From Halovenus sp. (GTDB lineage Archaea; Halobacteriota; Halobacteria; Halobacteriales; Haloarculaceae): a stretch of 9,844 bases of DNA. This document shows positions 1 through 5,756 of this stretch, piece by piece; position 1 is the first letter of the stretch; each line of letters starts with the position of its first letter. The notes beneath the pieces are model-generated. The model had not been told where the DNA came from. It saw only the letters and a program-made list of their open reading frames with translations, and ran no database searches. A program made the translations under genes and the position numbers. The stretch lies in the NCBI GenBank assembly GCA_003551265.1, contig PUMG01000303.1, forward strand, positions 1-9,844, written 5' to 3'.

Positions 1-79
1 ACAGCGAGTACAGCGAGTACAGCGAGTACAGCGAGTACAGCGAGTACAGCGAGTACAGCGAGTACAGCGAGTACAGCGA
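1..79 (+). repeat. 9-bp tandem repeat (minisatellite) coding for Tyr-Ser-Glu
   Basis: The unit acagcgagt occurs in eight perfect copies (1-72) plus seven bases of a ninth, with no substitutions. It starts at the first base of the window, so more copies may lie upstream. In the rtcB/intein frame each unit reads TAC AGC GAG, giving a YSE tripeptide repeat that ends YSDKTT. The 9-bp unit preserves the frame, so gain or loss of copies would change only the length of a linker in the intein. Perfect identity suggests recent expansion by slippage. Confidence 0.95.
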
Positions 80-812
80 TAAGACGACAGCCAGGGTGTT
101 GAGACTGGTGTTACAGAAACTCGGTGCGCCGGTCGGGAAGAAACTCACGTCTGGCTTCGAGACGCCGTGGTACTTCGAACATCTCACGAACTGGCAGAAA
201 GCGCTGTACTACTCTGCCTACTTCGGAGCCGAGATGAGCGCACCGGCGACACAGCAGGGTACGAGTCTCTGCTGCCCCAGTGTGTCACAGAACCGCTCGG
301 TCGACACTGCAGCTGCTGGACGTCGCTTCTTCGAGGACCTCACACAGTTCCTGGCGGATGTCGGTATCGAGACGAACAGCATCGAAGCGTTCGAGACAGA
401 CTCCGACAGTGAAACTGACGTTATTCGGCTTCGAGTTGGAGTGAAAAACGACAGCGAGAATCTCATCCGCTTTTTCTCCACAGTCGGGTATCGCTACAAC
501 AGAGATAAACAGCAAGCAGCCGTCGCGGCGATTCAGTATCTCAAGCGCAACGAGCGTGAACGTGCCCGTCAAGAGAGAGTCTCCACCGAAGCGACGATGC
601 TGGCTGACGGTGGGATATCTCAAGGAGCTACTACAGGAAACGTTACAACAGGGAGCTTTGAGGCGTTCTGTGAGGCCTGTGAGGTCACCAAGAATCTCAC
701 TGTCGAGACGGAAATCGCGGCCATCGAACCGGCAGGAAGAAAGACGGTGTACGACATCGGTGTTGCACACGAAGCACACAACTTCCTTGCAGACGAGTTC
801 GTCGTCTCCAAC
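1..812 (+). other. Intein within RtcB, with LAGLIDADG-type endonuclease domain (5' partial)
   Basis: This in-frame segment is absent from intein-less RtcB. Its C-terminal end carries splicing blocks F and G: VYDIGVAHEAHNF, then NFLADEFVVSN followed by Cys+1 of the extein. The terminal Asn is at 810-812. The residue before it is Ser rather than the usual His. Upstream, YSAYFGAE (210-233) resembles a LAGLIDADG helix with Glu at the acidic catalytic position; the surrounding sequence (roughly 170-550) fits the end of a homing endonuclease domain. The endonuclease looks degenerate by eye, but its first motif is outside the window, so activity cannot be judged. RtcB inteins at this Cys are known in other archaea (for example P. 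horikoshii). The N-terminal splicing Cys or Ser is not visible. Confidence 0.9.
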
Positions 813-2006
813 TGCGGAGTACGGTTGCTGAAGACGAACCTGACGTATCCCGACATCGTGGGTCACGAAACCGAACTTGTCGAGGAGCTGTTCGAAGCAG
901 TCCCGACGGGTCTCGGTGGCGGTGGCGTCATCAAGAACGCGCCAGTTGAGAAGATTCTCGAACACGGTGTCGAGTGGGCGGTTGAGGCTGGTTACGGCGT
1001 CGAATCCGACCTGGCTCACTGCGAGGATGAAGGATTCCGACCCGAGGCAGACCCCTCGAAGGTATCACAGAAGGCGAAAGACCGCGGTCGCAACCAGGTT
1101 GGCAGTCTGGGCAGTGGCAACCACTTCCTCGAAGTCCAGCGAGTGACGGACATCTACGACGAGCACGTCGCCAGCGAGTTCGGGCTGACACCCGACCAGA
1201 TAGTCGTACTCATCCACTGTGGGTCGCGCGGACTGGGCCATCAGGTGTGTACGAACTACCTGCGCGACATCGAGCGGAGCCATCAGGGGTTGCTGAATCA
1301 GTTGCCGGACAAGGAACTCGCAGCAGCACCCGCGAGCTCACAGCTTGCAGATGACTACTACGGCGCGATGTGTGCGGCTATCAACTTCGCGTGGGTCAAC
1401 CGTCAGCTCATCATGCACCAGACCCGGCGGGTGTTCGAAGAGGTGTTCGACCAGTCCTGGCAGGCAATGGAGATGGAACTGCTCTACGACGTGGCCCACA
1501 ACATCGCCAAGAAGGAAGTCCACGAGGTTGGCGTCGACGAAGAGGGACGCTCTGCAATCGGTTCGGAGGCGGTCGATACCGAACAGCGCGAGTTGTACGT
1601 CCACCGCAAAGGAGCGACGCGGGCGTTTCCCGCCGGTCGCCCGGAACTTCCGCCTGCCTATCGTGACGTCGGCCAGCCGGTGTTGATTCCGGGAAGTATG
1701 GGGGTTGGGAGTTACGTGCTGCGCGGCGGCGAGAACTCCCTCTCAGAGACGTTCGGGTCGACCGCTCACGGCGCGGGTCGGCTGATGTCGCGAACGCAGG
1801 CAAAGCGCGAGTACTGGGGCGAGGACGTGCGTGAGGACCTCCGCCAGCAGAACCAGATATACGTCAAAGCTGAAAGTGGTGCGACAATCGCCGAGGAAGC
1901 GCCGGGCGTCTACAAGGATGTCGACGAGGTCGTAAGCGTCTCCGATGCGCTCGGCATCGGTGACCGTGTCGCCCGGATGTATCCGGTGTGTAACATCAAA
2001 GGGTGA
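1..2006 (+). CDS. rtcB: RtcB RNA-splicing ligase precursor, interrupted by an intein (5' partial)
   Basis: RtcB joins 2',3'-cyclic-phosphate and 5'-OH RNA ends, chiefly tRNA exon halves in archaea, using GTP and Mn(II). The frame is open from base 1 (first full codon at 3), so the true start lies upstream; the first GTG (96) is inside the intein. Bases 1-812 are intein and 813-2006 are the C-terminal extein. The extein begins CGVRLL, whose Cys (813-815) matches the family's Mn-binding Cys (Cys98 in the Pyrococcus horikoshii enzyme). Other family motifs are intact: GSGNHF (His 1122-1124), IHCGSRGLGH (His 1215-1217), YDVAHN (His 1497-1499), and HRKGATRAFP with the His that is guanylylated (1602-1604). 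The C-terminal STAHGAGR and APGVYKDVD motifs are also present. Stop TGA is at 2004-2006. Activity depends on intein excision, because the intein sits directly before a metal ligand. No archease gene is visible, though one could lie upstream. The family call is secure. Confidence 0.96.
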   Translation, partial: SEYSEYSEYSEYSEYSEYSEYSEYSDKTTARVLRLVLQKLGAPVGKKLTSGFETPWYFEHLTNWQKALYYSAYFGAEMSAPATQQGTSLCCPSVSQNRSVDTAAAGRRFFEDLTQFLADVGIETNSIEAFETDSDSETDVIRLRVGVKNDSENLIRFFSTVGYRYNRDKQQAAVAAIQYLKRNERERARQERVSTEATMLADGGISQGATTGNVTTGSFEAFCEACEVTKNLTVETEIAAIEPAGRKTVYDIGVAHEAHNFLADEFVVSNCGVRLLKTNLTYPDIVGHETELVEELFEAVPTGLGGGGVIKNAPVEKILEHGVEWAVEAGYGVESDLAHCEDEGFRPEADPSKVSQKAKDRGRNQVGSLGSGNHFLEVQRVTDIYDEHVASEFGLTPDQIVVLIHCGSRGLGHQVCTNYLRDIERSHQGLLNQLPDKELAAAPASSQLADDYYGAMCAAINFAWVNRQLIMHQTRRVFEEVFDQSWQAMEMELLYDVAHNIAKKEVHEVGVDEEGRSAIGSEAVDTEQRELYVHRKGATRAFPAGRPELPPAYRDVGQPVLIPGSMGVGSYVLRGGENSLSETFGSTAHGAGRLMSRTQAKREYWGEDVREDLRQQNQIYVKAESGATIAEEAPGVYKDVDEVVSVSDALGIGDRVARMYPVCNIKG

Positions 2007-2044
2007 GACTGTCGGACGAAAACCCGCGTATTGTCGCCCGCCAG

Positions 2045-2052
2045 AATTAAGT
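2045..2052 (+). promoter_or_regulatory. TATA-like box for the 44-residue membrane ORF
   Basis: AATTAAGT lies about 26 bases before the ATG at 2075, the spacing expected when transcription starts at or next to the start codon. No Shine-Dalgarno site lies between them, consistent with a leaderless message. Confidence 0.4.
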
Positions 2053-2074
2053 CTAATCGGTCGAAACCCAGCGT

Positions 2075-2209
2075 ATGGAATTCCCAGAACCGTTCAACCA
2101 CCCGTCGTTTTTCACTGCCTTCGGCACTGTTTTCGGCTACCTTCTGATTCTCGCAGTCATGACACTCGTTCTCTTTCTCGTCCCGTACGCGTTTTTCACA
2201 TTTCTGTGA
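2075..2209 (+). CDS. Small hydrophobic membrane protein, 44 residues, function unknown
   Basis: ATG at 2075 opens a 44-codon frame ending TGA at 2207-2209. After a short N-terminal part (MEFPEPFNHPSFF), residues about 18-44 are almost wholly hydrophobic (GTVFGYLLILAVMTLVLFLV then PYAFFTFL), enough for one long transmembrane helix or a hairpin. A TATA-like box sits at leaderless spacing. The ORF lies between the arms of an 18-bp inverted repeat, so it may be cargo of a small element or simply a small gene between rtcB and the redoxin gene. I do not recognise the family. Very small membrane proteins are common in haloarchaea, and the promoter plus a coherent membrane segment favour a real gene, but no homology supports it here. 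Confidence 0.5.
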   Translation: MEFPEPFNHPSFFTAFGTVFGYLLILAVMTLVLFLVPYAFFTFL

Positions 2210-2249
2210 GCCACGTTCCTGACACTCCACGTAACAGAGGGCACGAAGA

Positions 2250-2267
2250 ACGGGACGGATGTCCCGT
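2250..2267 (+). terminator. Hairpin, possible 3' end of the small membrane ORF
   Basis: ACGGGAC pairs with GTCCCGT across a GGAT tetraloop, a 7-bp perfect stem 40 bases after the small ORF. No T-run follows, so it is a weak terminator candidate and may only be an RNA-stability or processing signal. Confidence 0.3.
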
Positions 2268-2337
2268 CAGAGCGCCCGGACACACCGACGCACAGTCAGA
2301 TACTGGCGGGCGAACGTCCACAGGGTTTTCGTCCGAC

Positions 2338-2344
2338 AGTATAA
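2338..2344 (+). promoter_or_regulatory. TATA-like box for the redoxin gene
   Basis: AGTATAA lies about 28 bases before the ATG at 2370 and overlaps the end of the right inverted-repeat arm. AAGGAGGT follows at 2343-2350, but it is 19 bases from the ATG, too far for a normal Shine-Dalgarno site, and it would fall outside a leaderless message. Confidence 0.4.
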
Positions 2345-2369
2345 GGAGGTCTCAGTCAAAACAGTCGCT

Positions 2370-2957
2370 ATGGTCGAACTCGAATCAGAAGACGTACTGA
2401 CAGCAGGCGATGTGGCACCCGATTTCGAACTGTCGGGGGTCGACGGTGAGACGTACTCACTCTCGTCGTTCGGAGACAGCGAAGCGTTGCTCGTCGTGTT
2501 CACGTGCAACCACTGCCCGTACGCCAAAGCGAAGTTCGACGAGATGAACCGGCTGACCGAAGCCTTCGAGGAGGTTGCAGTCGTCGGCATCAACCCCAAC
2601 GACGCCGAGGAGTACCCCGAAGACGACTTCGAGACGATGGTCGAGCGTGTCGAAGATGGAACGATTCAGTGGGACGCCTACCTTCACGACGAGTCACAGG
2701 AGGTGGCCGCCGCTTACGGCGCCCAGTGTACTCCCGACCCGTTCCTGTTCAAAAACGATGACGGAGAGTTCCGACTCGTCTACCACGGTCGTCTCGATGA
2801 CGCACCTAATCCGGACGACGAGGTGACCGACCGCGAGATGAAGCGTCACATCGAGACACTCCTCGACGGCGGAGAGATTACTGACGAGTTCGCCCCGTCC
2901 AGAGGCTGTTCCATCAAGTGGAAGCCGGGGAACGAACCGGAGTACTGGGAGCAGTAA
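2370..2957 (+). CDS. Thioredoxin-fold redoxin (AhpC/TSA-like) with CNHC motif
   Basis: A 195-residue soluble protein of the redoxin/thioredoxin superfamily, expected to act on thiols or disulfides in the cytoplasm; it has no signal peptide. The N-terminus APDFELSGVDGETYSLSSF is typical of AhpC/TSA-like redoxins. The active-site region reads VVFTCNHCPYA, with Cys46 and Cys49 in a CxxC arrangement where peroxiredoxins have a single peroxidatic Cys. A Pro follows Cys120 in QCTPD, likely the cis-Pro loop. The C-terminal GCSIKWKPGNEP motif (about 179-190) with Cys180 occurs in a widespread family of small thioredoxin-like proteins. I chose the ATG at 2370 because the frame upstream to 2259 encodes unlikely Arg-rich sequence and a TATA-like box lies about 28 bases before this ATG. 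The physiological substrate is unknown. The stop codon abuts that of the convergent MFS gene. Confidence 0.85.
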   Translation: MVELESEDVLTAGDVAPDFELSGVDGETYSLSSFGDSEALLVVFTCNHCPYAKAKFDEMNRLTEAFEEVAVVGINPNDAEEYPEDDFETMVERVEDGTIQWDAYLHDESQEVAAAYGAQCTPDPFLFKNDDGEFRLVYHGRLDDAPNPDDEVTDREMKRHIETLLDGGEITDEFAPSRGCSIKWKPGNEPEYWEQ

Positions 2958-4166
2958 TCAATCGTCAGCCTTTGACCCATCCAGAATGGTTCCCGGAGCA
3001 CCACCAGTCGGAAGGCGACCACCGCGGTACAGTACCAACATAGCGACGGTGACGAGTGCAACGACGAGGGTGAGCGACTGGAAGGCAACGTCGTAGTCGA
3101 GACCACCGTCGACAGCGATACCGACGCTCCCCGAACCAAATGCCTGGATAAGCATCATTGTCGCAGAGTACAGGGCGTAGGCGCTTCCACGGTGGTGGTC
3201 TGGCAGCGACGACAGCATGTAGGTGTCGATGGCGGGAAACAGCGAGTGGATGACGTATCCGATGGCGAGACTGAGAACGACGACAGCGACGAAGTGTTCT
3301 ACGAGCGTCAGTGCGAACACCAGAACCGAGAAGCTCCCGATGATAGCCAGTATCAGCGGAACGTTCGACACCCTGTCTGCGAGGCGACCTGTGACGAGAA
3401 ACGCGGGCAGTCCGGCCGCGAACATGAGCGAGAGCAACAGTCGTCCAGTCGAGGCGTCGATACCCTTCGCGACGTCGAGGTAGTCTCCGTACAGGTTAAA
3501 CAGCGCGTTCCACAGGAAGCCTGCCGCACCGATGAGGATGATTCCAGTGAGGATGAGACGCCACTGCGCTCTCCCGGCACTGAGTAAACTTCGGTCTGCG
3601 CCACCTGCATCAGGGAGGTCAGTTCGGCGCGCTGCAAGCAGCAAGGCCACTGTCGAAATCGCTGCGAGCGCAGAGATGAGGACGAACGTTGTCCGCCAGT
3701 CGCCGACGAGCAGTATCGCGCTCACGAAAAGCGGTGCGCCAACGGCAGCCACCTGGCTCCACATCCCGTGGATACCGATGGCCGAACCGACTCGGTTTGG
3801 GAACAGTTCGCTCACCAGCGGGTTCGCCGCGATGAAGTACATCCCACTGGAGATGCCCATCAGGAACGCACCGACCGTCAGGTGTGTGACCGACTGCGAG
3901 AAAGCGGTGAACAGGGAGGTGAACACGAGCAACGTCCCGGTCGCAGCGACGATGTAGTGACGGGGAAAGCGGGTCAGGAGATAGCCCGTCGGCAGCCGTG
4001 GCGAAGCGCTGCCGAGCCACGCGGCGCTGGCGACGACTCCGAGCGAAGCGGCCGTCACGTCGAAGTCGGCGGCCGCAGGCTGGACCAGCGGGGCGAAGAT
4101 GAGGCGTGCGAGGTTGACCAGAAAGACCATCGCCAGGAGCGAACCGAACAGTTCCCGTCGTGACAC
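2958..4166 (-). CDS. Major facilitator superfamily (MFS) transporter
   Basis: A 402-residue polytopic membrane protein with about 12 hydrophobic segments in two halves, the length of a standard 12-helix MFS carrier. The MFS signature after helix 2 is visible as RLPTGYLLTRFPRH (residues 57-70). The loop around residues 190-205 separates the halves. The start is GTG (4166); the reverse-strand frame upstream offers no ATG before the preceding gene, and MSRRELFGSLLAMVFLVNLAR is a sensible first helix. The gene follows the universal stress protein gene by 48 bases on the same strand and may be co-transcribed with it. The substrate cannot be read from the sequence; the NosL-like gene two positions upstream hints at anion or metal metabolism, but that is weak inference. 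Confidence 0.9.
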   Translation of the reverse strand: MSRRELFGSLLAMVFLVNLARLIFAPLVQPAAADFDVTAASLGVVASAAWLGSASPRLPTGYLLTRFPRHYIVAATGTLLVFTSLFTAFSQSVTHLTVGAFLMGISSGMYFIAANPLVSELFPNRVGSAIGIHGMWSQVAAVGAPLFVSAILLVGDWRTTFVLISALAAISTVALLLAARRTDLPDAGGADRSLLSAGRAQWRLILTGIILIGAAGFLWNALFNLYGDYLDVAKGIDASTGRLLLSLMFAAGLPAFLVTGRLADRVSNVPLILAIIGSFSVLVFALTLVEHFVAVVVLSLAIGYVIHSLFPAIDTYMLSSLPDHHRGSAYALYSATMMLIQAFGSGSVGIAVDGGLDYDVAFQSLTLVVALVTVAMLVLYRGGRLPTGGAPGTILDGSKADD

Positions 4167-4214
4167 TGCTTGGTCGTTGTCGCCGAGGGGTATGAAAGAA
4201 TCGAACCGATTGTC

Positions 4215-4667
4215 TTACTCTTCTTTGCTCGTCGTGACAGTCACGGGACCGTCGAACTCGAGGATGAGTGCCTGGGCGAGGTCACCGAACACCGCTTTGC
4301 CAGCGGGCGAGCGTTGCTTGCCGTGGATGAACAGATGGTCGACATCGAATTCATCCGCAGTCCGAAGTATCGTCCGCTGTGGGTCTCCAATTCGACCCAG
4401 TGACGAAAACTCGACAGTATCGTCGAGCACGTCTTTGCCGATTTTGTGTGCAAACTGCTCGGCTCCCCGCTGAGCGTTGTCGATGCCGTAGTCCGTATCG
4501 AAATCACCGATCTTTTCGAGCGAGTTCTTTCGACTCTGAAACTCCTCCTCAGTTGTAACGTGCAAGAGCAACAGCTCTGCGCCGACCCCGGCTGCTAGCG
4601 TCCCGGCCTCAGAAACCAACTCTTTCGTTGCCTCTTTCGGCTCGATGACCACGAGTGCTCGTTCCAT
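4215..4667 (-). CDS. Universal stress protein (UspA family), single domain
   Basis: A 150-residue single-domain Usp protein. The N-terminal strand ALVVIEP and the following helix and LLLLHV strand (residues 4-37) are the standard opening of the Rossmann-like Usp fold. DHLFIHGKQRSPAGKAVFGD (110-129) is the nucleotide-binding loop in the form common in haloarchaea, with two extra residues relative to the G-x2-G-x9-G-S/T motif described for MJ0577. Here the last G is followed by Asp129 instead of Ser or Thr, which may weaken phosphate binding. The protein ends PVTVTTSKEE after the expected final strand. ATG start at 4667. It lies between a NosL-like lipoprotein gene (45 bases upstream) and the MFS gene (48 bases downstream), all on the - strand. 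Confidence 0.92.
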   Translation of the reverse strand: MERALVVIEPKEATKELVSEAGTLAAGVGAELLLLHVTTEEEFQSRKNSLEKIGDFDTDYGIDNAQRGAEQFAHKIGKDVLDDTVEFSSLGRIGDPQRTILRTADEFDVDHLFIHGKQRSPAGKAVFGDLAQALILEFDGPVTVTTSKEE

Positions 4668-4712
4668 ACGTAGCCGTTGACGGTTATGACTGAAAGTATC
4701 TCCGAATATCTC

Positions 4713-5315
4713 TCATCCAATGTAGAACGCCCGGTACTCCTCGGCGTCTGCCAGCGTAATATCCTCGAAGGCGACGATGTCGTCCTCCGAGAGGTCGTCG
4801 TACGTCTTCACCCACTCCGCTGCGTCGTCACGGTTCTCGTACGGGAGTGGATTGCGCATCGGGTCGATACCACGGTCGACGTCGGTGTCCAGCACCCAGT
4901 AGAGTTCCGTGGCGACGACCAGCCCCTCGTGGTCGGCATCACGCGCCCACATCGTTGCGAGCGGCGAATCGGTCTCTGCGAGCTGGTCGGTGGCGACGGC
5001 GTACGTCACGAGACAACCGGGGCTGCAGAAGAACTGCCGAGCCTCGTTCTCGTGGGCAGCCTGCGCGTTGGCGTGTGGGTAGTCGGCTGGAGTCATGTTA
5101 CACACGCCACACAGCGCCTCGGCTGGTGCTGACGCTGGCTCGTCGACCGGTGGAAACTCCTCATCCTCGACGAGTCTCGTCTCATCGGTCGCAGCAGAGT
5201 TACCACCCCCGTCACCAGCGTCGTTGCTTGGCGTCTCTCCCTCGTCGCCGAGACAACCGGCAAGAACGAGCGTTCCTGCCCCCGCAACTGCAGCGAGGAG
5301 TTGCCGTCTGTCCAT
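4713..5315 (-). CDS. NosL-family lipoprotein (putative copper-binding)
   Basis: A 200-residue secreted lipoprotein. The signal MDRRQLL...LVLAGC has a twin Arg at 3-4 and a lipobox ending at Cys21, the Tat-lipoprotein pattern usual in haloarchaea. A low-complexity acidic/Gly linker (about 22-60) precedes the domain. CGVCNM (69-74), followed by FFCSPGCLVTY (Cys97, Cys101), matches the NosL/NosL-like domain; NosL proteins bind Cu(I) and serve nitrous-oxide reductase assembly. No nosZ, nosD, nosF or nosY gene is visible, so this may be a stand-alone member with a more general metal role outside the cytoplasmic membrane. It is first in a possible three-gene transcript with the Usp and MFS genes. 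ATG start at 5315; a candidate TATA element lies at 5343-5351 on this strand. Confidence 0.85.
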   Translation of the reverse strand: MDRRQLLAAVAGAGTLVLAGCLGDEGETPSNDAGDGGGNSAATDETRLVEDEEFPPVDEPASAPAEALCGVCNMTPADYPHANAQAAHENEARQFFCSPGCLVTYAVATDQLAETDSPLATMWARDADHEGLVVATELYWVLDTDVDRGIDPMRNPLPYENRDDAAEWVKTYDDLSEDDIVAFEDITLADAEEYRAFYIG

Positions 5316-5342
5316 TGATGTGACGGTAAGTTACAGACGCTC

Positions 5343-5351
5343 AAAATATCG
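5343..5351 (-). promoter_or_regulatory. TATA-like element for the NosL-family gene
   Basis: On the reverse strand this reads CGATATTTT, about 30 bases before the ATG at 5315, in an otherwise G/C-rich 85-bp divergent intergenic region. Confidence 0.35.
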
Positions 5352-5400
5352 TTGGTGTGACTCTCGAAACGTTTTGGCCGCTGGAGACCAACGCTGAGGT

Positions 5401-5547
5401 ATGAGAGACGAGAGCGAGATTCGAGAACAGTACGAGTTCCTCCGCGACCAGCTTGAATCCGAGGAGATGAGCCACGAGGGGGTCAGACAGATGTTCACCT
5501 ACTACAGACGGGCACTGGGGTGGGTACTCGAAGAAGAACATATGTGA
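5401..5547 (+). CDS. Small charged haloarchaeal protein, 48 residues, function unknown
   Basis: ATG at 5401 to TGA at 5545-5547 encodes 48 residues, highly charged and probably all helical: MRDESEIREQYEFLRDQL, a turn at MSHEG, then VRQMFTYYRRALGWVLEEEHM. The composition and the two-helix pattern look like a real haloarchaeal small protein rather than chance, and codon third positions are mainly G/C. It has no Cys pair, so it is not one of the small zinc-finger proteins. It is divergent from the NosL-family gene across 85 bases. The bases just before the ATG read GAGGT, too close for a normal ribosome-binding site. I cannot assign a function. Confidence 0.6.
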   Translation: MRDESEIREQYEFLRDQLESEEMSHEGVRQMFTYYRRALGWVLEEEHM

Positions 5548-5607
5548 GTGGGTCGGTCGTTAACACACGCATCTTCCGTCGCTGACATGACGTCGCTGGA
5601 CCCATTA

Positions 5608-5617
5608 CATTTATAAT
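5608..5617 (+). promoter_or_regulatory. Strong TATA box for the candidate small RNA
   Basis: CATTTATAAT is one of the clearest archaeal TATA boxes in the window. Its centre is about 26 bases upstream of 5640, exactly where the first hairpin begins. No good protein-coding gene on the + strand starts nearby. Confidence 0.6.
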
Positions 5618-5639
5618 TCTGCACCTACTTAGAGTCAAA

Positions 5640-5731
5640 TGACGCTTCGTCTGGAGGGCCGAAGCGTCAGCGGGGACCAATTCAGGGCGGCAAGCCGTCA
5701 CGCGCTTTTTCCCGCGTGGCGGCTTTCCTTT
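5640..5731 (+). ncRNA. Candidate stand-alone small structured RNA, two hairpins
   Basis: Between the 48-residue ORF and the - strand lipoprotein gene lies a stretch with two strong hairpins. Hairpin 1 is TGACGCTTCG (5640-5649) paired perfectly with CGAAGCGTCA (5660-5669) around a 10-base loop, TCTGGAGGGC. A 22-base linker follows. Hairpin 2 pairs 5692-5704 with 5713-5725, 13 bp with one G-U, around an 8-base loop, followed by a T-rich tract. A TATA box at 5608-5617 would place the start at the foot of hairpin 1. No + strand gene follows for 1.5 kb, so it is not a leader or riboswitch. It lacks tRNA features, C/D boxes, and the pocket and adjacent ACA of an H/ACA RNA. A 43-codon leaderless ORF (5639-5770) overlaps, but its product is strongly basic, unlike haloarchaeal proteins. 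I do not recognise the RNA family. Confidence 0.5.
5692..5731 (+). terminator. 13-bp hairpin with T-rich tail, likely terminator of the small RNA
   Basis: AAGCCGTCACGCG (5692-5704) pairs with CGCGTGGCGGCTT (5713-5725) with one G-U pair. The loop is CTTTTTCC and the stem runs into TTTCCTTT. The T-rich side lies 3' on the + strand, so it would terminate + strand transcription; on the - strand no T-run follows. Confidence 0.5.
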
Positions 5732-5756
5732 CCGTTTTCACACTCCCAGTCGCAGG

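Larger units (their letters stand above)
2008..2340. repeat. 333-bp segment bounded by an 18-bp perfect inverted repeat
   Basis: ACTGTCGGACGAAAACCC at 2008-2025 is the exact reverse complement of 2323-2340; the pairing stops at both outer and inner edges. The left arm begins one base after the rtcB stop codon. The right arm ends at the probable promoter of the redoxin gene. The enclosed DNA holds one small ORF (2075-2209) and a hairpin (2250-2267), and no transposase. No target-site duplication is obvious at the outer ends. The segment could be a MITE-like non-autonomous element or a pair of facing regulatory sites. Confidence 0.6.

Noticed and set aside
1..79. CRISPR-like array from the repeated units
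   Set aside because: The 9-bp units are contiguous, without spacers, and are in frame with the intein. It is a coding minisatellite.
96..98. GTG at 96 as the start of a separate gene
   Set aside because: The frame is open upstream to base 1 through the YSE repeat, and the sequence around 96 is intein interior; the real start lies outside the window.
285..1019. 244-codon - strand frame across the intein and RtcB extein
   Set aside because: It lies opposite well-supported coding sequence, lacks recognisable motifs and is not acidic.
2008..2340. Complete insertion sequence
   Set aside because: There is no transposase and no obvious target-site duplication; at most it is a non-autonomous element.
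2259..2369. 37-residue N-terminal extension of the redoxin protein
   Set aside because: The extension is Arg-rich and non-acidic and crosses the inverted-repeat arm; the ATG at 2370 has a promoter at the right distance.
4713..5315. Denitrification (nos) gene cluster
   Set aside because: Only the NosL-like gene is present; its neighbours are a stress protein, a transporter and a small unknown gene.
5640..5731. H/ACA or C/D guide RNA, or tRNA
   Set aside because: The stems lack a pseudouridylation pocket and an ACA directly after the stem. There are no C and D boxes, and no cloverleaf or T-loop sequence.
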